Shown one piece after another: positions 1 through 7,049 of a stretch of 7,092 nucleotides of DNA. Source of the stretch: Anaerolineae bacterium (GTDB taxonomy: Bacteria; Chloroflexota; Anaerolineae; DRVO01). A program made the position numbers and the translations under genes. The DNA lies in assembly GCA_012719195.1 (NCBI GenBank), contig JAAYAV010000487.1:1-7092 (forward strand). The letters run 5' to 3'. The notes beneath the pieces are model-generated. The model was not told the origin of the DNA. It saw nothing but the letters and a program-made list of their open reading frames with translations, and ran no database searches. The first letter of the stretch is position 1, and every line of letters begins with the position of its first letter.

Positions 1-1929
1 CTGGCCGAGCAGCGAGAGCAGGAGGCGAAGCGCCGCTGGCAGGAGGCAGACGCGGCGGGTACCGAGGCGGCGGAGACCCGCGACGGGCACGACCGCTACC
101 TGGAACTCGATGCGTCGGCGCGGGAACTGGAAACCGCGCGAAGGAAGCGCGACGTTACCGCCCGCGAACTGAGCGAGGTAGTTGCCGGCCTGGCCGGCCT
201 GCAGTCCACCACCGAAAGCCTCGAACAGAGGCTGGCCGTCGCCGCCGATGCGCGCCGTGAGGCGGAGCGGCTCCGACCCGAGGCGGAGCAGCAGGCCGCT
301 CTGGAACTCGCCCTCTCCGAGGCTCGCGACCGGCTGACGCTGCGCTCCGAACTGGAGTCGCAGCTGGCGGCCCGCACTAAGGCGGGTACCTCCTTGGCCG
401 AGCGGCTCGAGCAGTTGGCGGTCGGAGCCGCCGGGATCGATGCCGCCGAACGGGCCATCCAGGAGACCGAGGCTCACCTCGAGGAGACGCGTAGTGAGAG
501 CTCCGGGCTCACCGCTGCCCTAGAGGCCGAGACCGCCGAAATCGAGGCCCGCCGCCAGGCCGAAGAGGCCGTCCGTCGCGGAGAGACGTCCGCCTGTCCC
601 GTGTGCCGTCGCCCCTTCGTCGAGGGGGACGCCGAGGGATTCCTGCAGCACTTGCGCGAGGAGATGGCGGAGCACCAGCGCACCTTCGAGGGTATGCGCC
701 GTCGTGACCGCGAGTTGCGGAGCCTTCTGTCCCAACGGAGGCAGGCCGTCGAGGAAGCGCAACGGGCGCTGCTCCAGGCCCGCGCCGATGCCGCCGCGCT
801 GGACACCGGGCGGAGCCAGCAGGCAGAAGCTAACCGCGCGCTCGAGTCCCTCAGGACCCGCCTCTCAGAGCTGGAAGGCGTCCAGGCCGAGGCCGTCGCG
901 CTGACGTCGCGGCTCAAGGCCCTCGGCGACCCACGGGGACTTCTCCGCGTGGCTGAGTCCGGTGCTGCCCAGCATGACCGGCTCGCGGCCGAGCTGGCGA
1001 CCGTTAGGAGCCGCATGGAGGCCGCGGGCTCTCGGCGCGAGGCGCTCGAGGCCCAGGTTCGCCCCTTCGCCGAGCTAGATCGTCAGCTGGCGGAGGCCGT
1101 CGAGGCTCGTGACGAGTGCCGCGCCGCCTTCGACGCGCACCGGCGGTTCGCTCCTCTGGCCGCTGAGATCGAGGATCGGCTCGCCGAACTTGAGAAGCGC
1201 CGGATTGCCACCCGCGAGCACCTCGCCGATCTCGTGGCCGCCCAGGACGAGCTGGCCGCCGCCGAAGAGGCCCACGACAAGGCTCGTCACGCCGAAGCTC
1301 GCCGCCGTGAACACGAGTTGGACCTCGAGTTGACCCGCGTCCAGGCCGACCTCGACGAGACCGATCGTCGCCTCGGTGAAGCCGGGGCCCGGCTTGCCGA
1401 GCTCGAGCGGCTGGAGGAGGAGCAGCAACGCCTATCCCAGTCGTCTGCTCGCGATCAGCGGGGAACTGAATTGCTCGCTTTCCTGCGCGATACCATACGC
1501 GGAGCCGGACCCGAGATCGCCCGCCTCGTGCTCGCGCGCGTGTCCCAGGCGGCGACGGTCACCTATAGCGAACTGATGGCCGACCATGCCTCTACCCTTG
1601 TCTGGGGTAACGACTACGGCATCACCGTTGAGCGTGCGGGCCAGATCCGCGACTTCATCCAGCTCTCCGGCGGCGAGCAGGTGGCCGCCGCCCTAGCTGT
1701 GCGGTTGGCCCTGCTGCGAGAGGTTTCCGAGCTCCGGATCGCCTTCTTCGACGAGCCCACGATCAACCTCGACGAGCACCGTCGCCGCGGGCTGGCAGAC
1801 CAGATGCGCTCCATCCGGGATCTCGATCAGCTCTTCGTCATCAGCCACGACGACTCGCTGGAGAGCGTCACCGACAACGTCATCCGAGTCCGCAAGGAAG
1901 ACGGCCAAAGCCTTGTGGAGCCGGCCTGA
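1..1929 (+). CDS. rad50: Rad50/SbcC-type SMC-like ATPase, 5'-truncated by window edge
   Basis: The frame is open from base 1, so the gene starts upstream; 642 residues are visible. Rad50 is the ATPase of the Mre11-Rad50 complex that tethers and opens DNA double-strand ends. Visible residues 1-198 are a Glu/Arg/Ala/Leu-rich coiled-coil arm, then a zinc hook CPVC (Cys199 and Cys202, bases 595-606), then a returning coiled coil to about residue 485. The C-terminal ATPase lobe follows: ABC signature LSGGEQ (1663-1680), Walker B FFDEPT (1744-1761), D-loop NLDE (1765-1776) and switch His in VISHDD (1837-1854). The Walker A lobe must lie upstream. The returning arm of about 280 residues is short for the family. 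The stop overlaps the nurA start by one base. Rad50 rather than SbcC is preferred because NurA and HerA follow. The family call is firm; the symbol is less certain. Confidence 0.93.
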   Translation: MAEQREQEAKRRWQEADAAGTEAAETRDGHDRYLELDASARELETARRKRDVTARELSEVVAGLAGLQSTTESLEQRLAVAADARREAERLRPEAEQQAALELALSEARDRLTLRSELESQLAARTKAGTSLAERLEQLAVGAAGIDAAERAIQETEAHLEETRSESSGLTAALEAETAEIEARRQAEEAVRRGETSACPVCRRPFVEGDAEGFLQHLREEMAEHQRTFEGMRRRDRELRSLLSQRRQAVEEAQRALLQARADAAALDTGRSQQAEANRALESLRTRLSELEGVQAEAVALTSRLKALGDPRGLLRVAESGAAQHDRLAAELATVRSRMEAAGSRREALEAQVRPFAELDRQLAEAVEARDECRAAFDAHRRFAPLAAEIEDRLAELEKRRIATREHLADLVAAQDELAAAEEAHDKARHAEARRREHELDLELTRVQADLDETDRRLGEAGARLAELERLEEEQQRLSQSSARDQRGTELLAFLRDTIRGAGPEIARLVLARVSQAATVTYSELMADHASTLVWGNDYGITVERAGQIRDFIQLSGGEQVAAALAVRLALLREVSELRIAFFDEPTINLDEHRRRGLADQMRSIRDLDQLFVISHDDSLESVTDNVIRVRKEDGQSLVEPA

Positions 1930-1931
1930 TG
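1917..1931 (+). promoter_or_regulatory. Ribosome binding site and overlapping start of nurA
   Basis: GGAG at 1917-1920 lies inside the last codons of rad50, eight bases before ATG 1929. The start shares its A with the TGA stop of rad50, a typical arrangement for stop-restart coupling. Confidence 0.6.
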
Positions 1932-3101
1932 CTCAGCCCCGCTCGACTGTCTCAGGCCCTTGAAGCTCACCGTCCTCACCTCCGCGCCGCCCTCAGCGAG
2001 CGACGCGGCAAGATAGCCGCCGCGGCCCAGGCGCTGGCCCGCCTCGCCGACCTGGGCCTCGAAGACGTCTATGAGGCGTTACGCGAACAGCAGTCACCCG
2101 GGGCCCTCCCCACGGCGGAGCACGACCGCCACCCAGCGCAGGTGGTGCCCTTCCCGCACTCCTTCGATGGGCACCGGCCGGCGCGGCGCTGGGCCGCCCG
2201 CACGCTCGCCGGTCAGACCACGGTTGCGGTGGACGGATCACAGCTATCCCTGGCCGATGACCTGGACCCGCCCATCGCCGCCGCGCAGGTGGGCTGGTTC
2301 ATCAACCCGCACCTTCCGCCGGCCCGCCACGAGAAGGACGTGCATCTGGAGATCCTCACCGACGACGAGGCGGGCGAGCGCGTCGAGGTGCGACGGTTTG
2401 AGCTCGAGGTCGAACGGCTCCTAGACTTTATGCGCCGCCTCTCCAGCCAACGTCCGGCACCCGTCTGCTTCGTCGACGATCCGCTCGTCATCCCCTTCGC
2501 GGCCGAGCGTGGCCCCGGCCGGGCCGCCGCGTATATGGCCGGAATGTCCGCGCTGCTTGAAGCCTCCGAGACACTTCGCGTACCGCTAGTGGGCTACACC
2601 GCCGACCCCTCGGCGCGCGACTTGGGCTGGATGCTGCACGCCCTCGGGCTGCTGCCCGAGCCGCCGCGCACGCCGGACGCCTCCGGCCTGGCGCCGCTGC
2701 TGGAGCACTGGGGCGATCGCAGCTGTCTGTACCTCTGTGCCCGTCGCTCACCGCATCTCCAGGAGTACCGGCGCGCCGATGGCTCCTCCCTTGCCGACCA
2801 GATCGCTTTCTGCTACCTGCGCGTCAGCGGCACCGGCCGGCCGGCCCGCCTAGAGGTGCCCCGCTGGCTGGCCGAGTCTCCCACTGAGTTGGATCGAGTG
2901 CTGGACATCGTGCGGGCGGAGTGCATTGCCGGTCTCGGCTACCCTTACGCGTTGGAAGCCGCTCACGACGCTGCCGTCATCTCGGCGGGCGACCGGGCTC
3001 GCTTCGCGCGCGCCTTCGCTGGCCTGTGCAGCGATCTGGGCCTGCCCCTGTCAGCCACCACCAAGGCCGAAAGCAAGCGGCGACGTTCTAGAGGAGCGTG
3101 A
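1929..3101 (+). CDS. nurA: NurA-type 5'-3' nuclease
   Basis: The product is 390 residues, near the usual NurA length. NurA is a dimeric, metal-dependent nuclease with an RNase H-like fold that docks on the HerA hexamer and degrades DNA ends during resection. Seen here: the first catalytic motif VDGSQ with Asp102 (bases 2232-2240), a second acidic motif VDDPLV with Asp183 (2475-2477), and the C-terminal motif GYPYALEAAH with Tyr338 and His346 (2937-2966). The Tyr-to-His spacing of eight matches the catalytic pair known from archaeal NurA. The second motif usually reads DGSL; here Gly-Ser is replaced by Asp-Pro. The last residues are a basic Lys/Arg-rich tail. The ATG overlaps the rad50 stop (TGATG) and has GGAG at 1917-1920, eight bases upstream, implying translational coupling. 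The identification rests on motifs plus the neighbouring herA and rad50. Confidence 0.88.
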   Translation: MLSPARLSQALEAHRPHLRAALSERRGKIAAAAQALARLADLGLEDVYEALREQQSPGALPTAEHDRHPAQVVPFPHSFDGHRPARRWAARTLAGQTTVAVDGSQLSLADDLDPPIAAAQVGWFINPHLPPARHEKDVHLEILTDDEAGERVEVRRFELEVERLLDFMRRLSSQRPAPVCFVDDPLVIPFAAERGPGRAAAYMAGMSALLEASETLRVPLVGYTADPSARDLGWMLHALGLLPEPPRTPDASGLAPLLEHWGDRSCLYLCARRSPHLQEYRRADGSSLADQIAFCYLRVSGTGRPARLEVPRWLAESPTELDRVLDIVRAECIAGLGYPYALEAAHDAAVISAGDRARFARAFAGLCSDLGLPLSATTKAESKRRRSRGA

Positions 3102-3106
3102 GAATG
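3091..3106 (+). promoter_or_regulatory. Ribosome binding site that sets the start of the small barrel gene at ATG 3104
   Basis: GAGGAG at 3091-3096 is seven bases from ATG 3104 but only one base from the alternative GTG at 3098, so ATG is chosen. The gene then begins two bases after the nurA stop (3099-3101). Confidence 0.7.
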
Positions 3107-3697
3107 AAGTTAGGCAAGATCGTAGCCTCCGACTCCCACCTGCAGTACCGTTGCCGCATCTACGCGCCCGGTGAGACAGAGAGCCCTCCCGCGCCCAGTG
3201 ACTACGCCCTGGGGACGTTCGTGAGCCTGGTCACCGGCAGCGACACCGCCATGGTGGGGGTGATATGCGATACGGTGCTGCAGAACCCCGAGTTCGGCGT
3301 CTATGGTCCGCGCCTCAGCACCGGGGACGAGACGGTCGTGTTCAGTCCTGACTACGTGGACGAGGCCTGCACCCTGGTGACGATCGTTGCCTTGGGGCAC
3401 ATGGAGGGAGGCAAGTACAGCCACGACGCCTCGCCCATCGCGCCCCCGGTCAACTGCGAGGTGAGCTCCCTGCCGGTGGAAGAGGTGCGCGCCTTCCACC
3501 TCGGGCCCGCCGGACTACGGCTCGCTTACGTCCCCCTGCTGCTCGGCCTGACCCGCACGTCGCCGGCCTACTCGCAGGCCCTGCTGAGGCTGCTCGCCGG
3601 CCTCAAGGAGCTCTTCCCCGATGGTGAGGCCCACACCCGGCTATGCCTGCTCTCACAGAGCCTCTCCTGGCGGCTGCGTGTCGAGAGCCTGGCCTGA
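3104..3697 (+). CDS. Uncharacterised protein with a HerA N-terminal (HAS-barrel)-like region
   Basis: This 197-residue protein has no motif that names an enzyme. Residues 1-100 alternate short hydrophobic strands: MKLGKIVAS, then YALGTFVSLVTGSDTAMVGV, then ACTLVTIVALGHMEGG. That pattern resembles the HAS barrel at the N-terminus of HerA (GEYIYYSLGRGSDILQVVCR, later ELFVITAGVLGHYD in the neighbouring HerA). The LGH element and the following Pro-rich stretch occur in the same order in both proteins. The C-terminal 60 residues look helical (YSQALLRLLAGLKELF onward). No Walker motifs, signal peptide or membrane span are evident. It lies two bases after nurA and 14 bases (or 2) before herA, so it probably joins the same complex. 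I infer an adaptor or cap between NurA and HerA, or a DNA-binding barrel. The similarity was judged by eye and the function is unknown. Confidence 0.8.
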   Translation: MKLGKIVASDSHLQYRCRIYAPGETESPPAPSDYALGTFVSLVTGSDTAMVGVICDTVLQNPEFGVYGPRLSTGDETVVFSPDYVDEACTLVTIVALGHMEGGKYSHDASPIAPPVNCEVSSLPVEEVRAFHLGPAGLRLAYVPLLLGLTRTSPAYSQALLRLLAGLKELFPDGEAHTRLCLLSQSLSWRLRVESLA

Positions 3698-3701
3698 GCA
3701 T

Positions 3702-3714
3702 GGAGAAGACTATG
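3702..3714 (+). promoter_or_regulatory. Ribosome binding site favouring the herA start at ATG 3712
   Basis: GGAGAAG at 3702-3708 is three to five bases before ATG 3712, a reasonable Shine-Dalgarno site. The in-frame ATG at 3700 has only a weak GAGAG about 12 bases away, and it contains the same GGAGAAG in its first codons. Confidence 0.5.
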
Positions 3715-5457
3715 CCGCGAGCGGAGCACTGCGTCGGACTGGCCAAGGGGCCGGGCGACAAGCCTCACCAGTTCACCTTCATCAGTCCGGACCACGCCGA
3801 CGAGTTGCCGGTGGGCGAGTACATCTACTACTCGCTCGGGCGGGGCAGCGACATCCTGCAGGTCGTCTGCCGCATCGAGGCGCGCGTTGAGGCACGAAAC
3901 TACCCCGACGCTCTCCTAGCGCACCCCGAGGTCAGCCCCATCGACATGGCCGCCCTGCTCGGCTATTCGGAGCCGGACAATGAGCTCTTCGTCATCACGG
4001 CCGGCGTCCTCGGCCACTACGACCGCTCCGTCGGAGACTTCGTCAATCCGCGCCGGCTCCCCCGCGTCGGGCACCCCATCTACCGGGCGCCGGCCGAGCT
4101 TCTGCAGGCAGTCCTCAACCGCAAGAAGATGGATGAGCCCGGCGGCGCCCATATCGGCAGCCTGCTGAGTCGCCCACCGGATGAGGTCCCCATCGTCCTA
4201 GACGCAGCCCGCTTCACCTCCACGCACATGGCCATCATCGCCGGCACTGGCAGTGGCAAGTCATACCTAGCCGCCGTGATCGTGGAGGAGCTCCTGCGCC
4301 CCACCAATCGGGCCAGCGTGCTCATCATCGACCCGCACGGTGAGTACGACTCGCTGGCCGAGCTCAGCAACCTCGACCAATTCCAGGCCCCCGCTTCAGA
4401 CGACATGATCGAGTATCGCGCGGCGGCCAAGGTGCTCTCCCCAGACAAAGTCAAGGTGGCGTACCGAAGCCTGGAGCTGGACGACCTGCGCTACCTCCTC
4501 GGGCGGGACCTCACGGCCAAGCAGTCCTATGCCCTCGGCATGGCCTATCGGGCCGCCATGCGGGCCACCAGAGACAAGTGGACCCTGACTGACCTCAAGA
4601 ACGAGCTGGCGAACTGGGCCCATCGAGCCGCAAACGCCCCCGACGAAGCCGGTGGCGGGGCCGCCGACGTGGACTCCAACGCCCAGCAGACGGCCGCCGC
4701 CCTGAGCTGGCGCCTGGACAACGTCCTCGGGCGGAGCGAGAGTCGCATCTTCGACGATCACCTCGACCTTGCTCTATCGGACCTGTTCGCACCGGGCCAG
4801 TGCACGGTGCTCCAGCTCAGTCAGGTGGCGGAGCGCGAACAGCAGGTGGTGGTGGCGACCATTCTCCGGCGGCTCTACAAGGCCCGCCTAGCCACCGAGC
4901 AGCGCCTGGCCGCGCCCGGGCAGCCCAACTACCTGCCCTACCCCGCCTTCGTGATTCTGGAGGAGGCGCACAACTTCGCACCCGCCTCCGCCGACCTCGT
5001 CACCAGCGACCAGCTGAAGCGCATCCTCAGCGAGGGCCGCAAGTTCGGCGTCGGCGTGTGCCTCATCAGCCAACGCCCCGGCCGCCTTGACCCCGACGTG
5101 CTCTCGCAGTGCATGACCCAAGTGCTTCTGCGCATCACCAACGAGGTGGATCAGGCGCGGGTAGCGCAGAGCGTCGAGAGCGTCGGCCGCTCGCTCATGG
5201 ACGAGTTGCCGGGCCTATCCAAGGGGCAGGCCATCGTCGCCGGAATGGCGGTCAACACGCCGGTCCTGGTTCGGGTGCGATCCCGCTTCACCCGCCACCA
5301 GGCTCAGGATCCCGATGCCCCCGCACGGTGGCGCGCCCACTTCGACGCTCGCCAGGAGAGACGCCGTCAGCGCGATGAGGCCTTGCCCGGCCGGCGCCCG
5401 CCGCCGACGACGGAGGAACTGGAAGCGCAGATATTCGGTCCCGAGGAGGATGAATGA
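3712..5457 (+). CDS. herA: HerA-type hexameric DNA translocase/helicase
   Basis: The product is 581 residues from ATG 3712 (585 from ATG 3700). HerA is a FtsK/HerA-class hexameric ring ATPase that pumps duplex DNA into NurA during end resection. An N-terminal beta-barrel (HAS) region covers about residues 1-130. Then come Walker A GTGSGKS with Lys183 (bases 4243-4263), the family-typical DPHGEY (4330-4347), and Walker B VILEEAHNF with Glu417-Glu418 (4951-4977). The conserved LSEGRKFGVG segment and sensor-like ISQRP (Gln454, Arg455; 5065-5079) follow. A Gly/Ala/Asp-rich stretch near 4636-4680 looks like a flexible loop. The C-terminus is highly charged. It follows the small barrel gene and ends in an ATGA overlap with the next gene. 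Family assignment is strong; only the exact start is open. SIR2- or DUF4297-partnered defence HerA proteins are an alternative, made unlikely by the NurA and Rad50 neighbours. Confidence 0.93.
   Translation: MPRAEHCVGLAKGPGDKPHQFTFISPDHADELPVGEYIYYSLGRGSDILQVVCRIEARVEARNYPDALLAHPEVSPIDMAALLGYSEPDNELFVITAGVLGHYDRSVGDFVNPRRLPRVGHPIYRAPAELLQAVLNRKKMDEPGGAHIGSLLSRPPDEVPIVLDAARFTSTHMAIIAGTGSGKSYLAAVIVEELLRPTNRASVLIIDPHGEYDSLAELSNLDQFQAPASDDMIEYRAAAKVLSPDKVKVAYRSLELDDLRYLLGRDLTAKQSYALGMAYRAAMRATRDKWTLTDLKNELANWAHRAANAPDEAGGGAADVDSNAQQTAAALSWRLDNVLGRSESRIFDDHLDLALSDLFAPGQCTVLQLSQVAEREQQVVVATILRRLYKARLATEQRLAAPGQPNYLPYPAFVILEEAHNFAPASADLVTSDQLKRILSEGRKFGVGVCLISQRPGRLDPDVLSQCMTQVLLRITNEVDQARVAQSVESVGRSLMDELPGLSKGQAIVAGMAVNTPVLVRVRSRFTRHQAQDPDAPARWRAHFDARQERRRQRDEALPGRRPPPTTEELEAQIFGPEEDE
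5443..5456 (+). promoter_or_regulatory. Ribosome binding site and ATGA overlap, herA to first amidohydrolase
   Basis: GAGGAGGA at 5443-5450 encodes the acidic end of HerA and also sits just before ATG 5454. The start overlaps the herA TGA (5455-5457) as ATGA, so the downstream gene is likely translated by coupling. Confidence 0.65.
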
Positions 5458-6224
5458 CCGGGCTTAGCTTCTTCGACTGCAACGTCTCCTACGGTCGGCC
5501 CTCGGTACCCTCTCCGCGGCAGGCGGTTGGCCCCGACGAACTGCTGCGGGAGATGGACTGGTGTGGCGTGGGTGAGGCACTGGTGACGAATGCCCACCAG
5601 CGTCACGACGACGCCGTCACCGGGAACCGTCTGGTGGTGGAGGAGTGTGCCAAGCGCGACCGGCTGCATCCGGCCTGGGTGCTCATGCCTCACCAGACGG
5701 GCGAGTTCCCCACCCCAGACGAACTCCCAGCTGTTCTGGCGCGGGACGGCGTGCGCGCCCTCTGGGCCTTCCCCTCGCGGATCCGCTACCTGCTGGACGC
5801 CAACACCTTCGGGCCCACCTTCGAGGTCCTCTCGGCGCTGCACGTGCCGCTGCTGCTGTCTCTCGGCGAGTCATCGGGACGTCTCTCCGGCTGGGACCTG
5901 GTCGGCGCTCTGCTGTCGGAGTACCCCCGCCTCACCATAGTCGCCGCCGATCAGGACTGCTGGGGACAAGACCGCTACTTCCGACCCCTGGTTGAGCGGT
6001 ACCCCAACCTCTACTTTGACGTGGCCGACTTTGAGTTGGCCGGCGGCTACGAGTCCTACTGCTCTCGCTACGGTCCGGACCGGATGCTCTTCGCCACCGG
6101 CTTCCCCGGCCTCTGCATGGGCGGCCCCGTGCTCACCCTAGTGCACGCCAACATCCGCGCGGAGGACAAGGCGGCCATCGCCGGGGGTAACCTGCGGCGA
6201 CTGCTCTCGGAGGTGAAACTATGA
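5454..6224 (+). CDS. Amidohydrolase-2-like TIM-barrel protein lacking the metal ligands (probable pseudoenzyme)
   Basis: This 256-residue protein is recognisably related to the gene that follows. Shared landmarks are FDCNVSYG versus IDAHAHYG, FPSRIRYLL versus HPSWHRYPL, VPLLLS versus LPVLSH, CWGQ versus CFGQ, MLFATGFP versus VLFGSDLP, and a C-terminal GNLRRLL versus DNAVRLF. At the positions where the neighbour has metal ligands this protein has Asn10 and Ser12 (for HxH), Phe106 (His), Ser136 (His), Gln167 (His) and Gly216 (Asp). It is therefore unlikely to be a metal-dependent hydrolase. Reading frame and strength of the fold-like landmarks argue against a decaying pseudogene: no stop or frameshift is present. 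I infer a structural or regulatory partner of the downstream enzyme, perhaps in a heterodimer, or a ligand-binding protein. It starts inside the herA stop codon. Confidence 0.85.
   Translation: MTGLSFFDCNVSYGRPSVPSPRQAVGPDELLREMDWCGVGEALVTNAHQRHDDAVTGNRLVVEECAKRDRLHPAWVLMPHQTGEFPTPDELPAVLARDGVRALWAFPSRIRYLLDANTFGPTFEVLSALHVPLLLSLGESSGRLSGWDLVGALLSEYPRLTIVAADQDCWGQDRYFRPLVERYPNLYFDVADFELAGGYESYCSRYGPDRMLFATGFPGLCMGGPVLTLVHANIRAEDKAAIAGGNLRRLLSEVKL
6209..6223 (+). promoter_or_regulatory. Strong ribosome binding site and ATGA overlap between the two amidohydrolase genes
   Basis: GGAGGTG at 6209-6215 is a near-perfect Shine-Dalgarno sequence five bases before ATG 6221. The ATG overlaps the upstream TGA (6222-6224). 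Close coupling suggests the two proteins are made in comparable amounts. Confidence 0.75.
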
Positions 6225-7042
6225 CCACGCCCACGGCAGCCCGCACGTCCGCCATCGCCGCCGAGTTCGTCGAGACCGGCCGGTGCGCCACTCTCCCCGT
6301 CATTGACGCCCATGCCCACTACGGCCCCTTCCAGGGCATCTACTTCCCCAAGCCCGAGACCGAGGGCATGCTAGACATCATGAACCGCGCCGGCGTCCAG
6401 ACCAGCATCTGCTCCGCCCACAGTGCGCTGCGGGACCCTCGCGAGGGCAATCCGCTGGTGGTCGAGGCGGCACGCCGTCACCCAGGCCGCTTCCTAGCCT
6501 ACCTGGCCGTCAATCCCAACTACCCCGATGAGCTGGAGGAGGCTGTCGCCGCGCTCTCAGAAAGAGACCCAGCAGTCGTGGGCATCAAGCTTCACCCCTC
6601 GTGGCACCGTTACCCACTAAGTGGACCGGCGCACGCCCCCGCCTTCGCCTTCGCCGACACGCACTCCTTGCCCGTCCTCAGCCACACCTGGGGCAACACG
6701 CCCACCTGCGGCCCGGAAGAGGTGCGGCGCGTAGCGGAGCGGTACCCCAACGCGCCCCTGCTCATGGGACACTCCTGCTTCGGCCAGTTCGACGAGGCTA
6801 TGGCCCTGGCACGCGACTTCCCCAATGTCTACCTAGAGCTGACCGCCGCCTACCGGGTGAGCGGGCTTATCGAGCGCATGGTCGGCACAGTGGGCGCCGA
6901 GAAGGTGCTCTTCGGGTCCGACCTGCCCTGGTTCGACCAGCTCTACGGCATCGGCTGTGTGGTCTTCTCCCACATCACCGATGATGACCGCCGCCTCATC
7001 CTGCGGGACAACGCCGTCCGCCTCTTCGGGCTCGCGAACTGA
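6221..7042 (+). CDS. Amidohydrolase-2 family metal-dependent hydrolase
   Basis: The 273-residue product has the full set of amidohydrolase-2 (TIM-barrel) active-site motifs. These are HAH with His31 and His33 (bases 6311-6319), KLHPSWH with Lys123 and His125 (6587-6607), LSH with His155 (6683-6685), GHS with His184 (6770-6772), and the C-terminal GSDLP with Asp234 (6920-6922). The family hydrolyses or decarboxylates small cyclic or carboxylated substrates using one or two bound metals; the substrate cannot be read from sequence. No signal peptide is evident, so it is probably cytoplasmic. About 29 residues precede the first barrel strand. It is the last gene before a hairpin and is coupled to its ligand-less relative. 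A TatD-type DNase was considered because of the repair context, but the KLHP and GSDLP motifs fit amidohydrolase-2 better. Confidence 0.92.
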   Translation: MTTPTAARTSAIAAEFVETGRCATLPVIDAHAHYGPFQGIYFPKPETEGMLDIMNRAGVQTSICSAHSALRDPREGNPLVVEAARRHPGRFLAYLAVNPNYPDELEEAVAALSERDPAVVGIKLHPSWHRYPLSGPAHAPAFAFADTHSLPVLSHTWGNTPTCGPEEVRRVAERYPNAPLLMGHSCFGQFDEAMALARDFPNVYLELTAAYRVSGLIERMVGTVGAEKVLFGSDLPWFDQLYGIGCVVFSHITDDDRRLILRDNAVRLFGLAN

Positions 7043-7049
7043 ACCAGGA

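Noticed and set aside
394..396. TTG at 394 as the start of the Rad50 gene
   Set aside because: The same frame is open from base 1 with continuous coiled-coil sequence, and a Rad50 needs its Walker A lobe far upstream. TTG 394 is an internal leucine codon.
474..1016. 180-codon open frame on the minus strand inside rad50
   Set aside because: It is Ser/Arg/Ala-rich low-complexity translation, as expected opposite a GC-rich coiled-coil gene, with no recognisable motif. The same holds for the minus-strand frames at 96-458, 1075-1428, 3110-3499 and 5367-5843.
3098..3100. GTG 3098 as the start of the small barrel gene
   Set aside because: The GAGGAG site ends one base before it, too close for initiation; ATG 3104 is seven bases away.
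3643..3645. ATG 3643 as the herA start
   Set aside because: It would overlap the preceding gene by 55 bases and lacks a clear ribosome binding site. ATG 3712 (or 3700) has better spacing and gives a normal HerA N-terminus.
3712..5457. HerA as part of a SIR2-HerA or DUF4297-HerA anti-phage system
   Set aside because: No SIR2 or DUF4297 domain is encoded here; the nuclease partner is NurA and a Rad50-type ATPase precedes it.
6221..7042. TatD-type DNase as the identity of the last gene
   Set aside because: The repair context and the GHSCFG segment were suggestive, but the TatD glutamate motif is missing and KLHP plus GSDLP are typical of the amidohydrolase-2 family.
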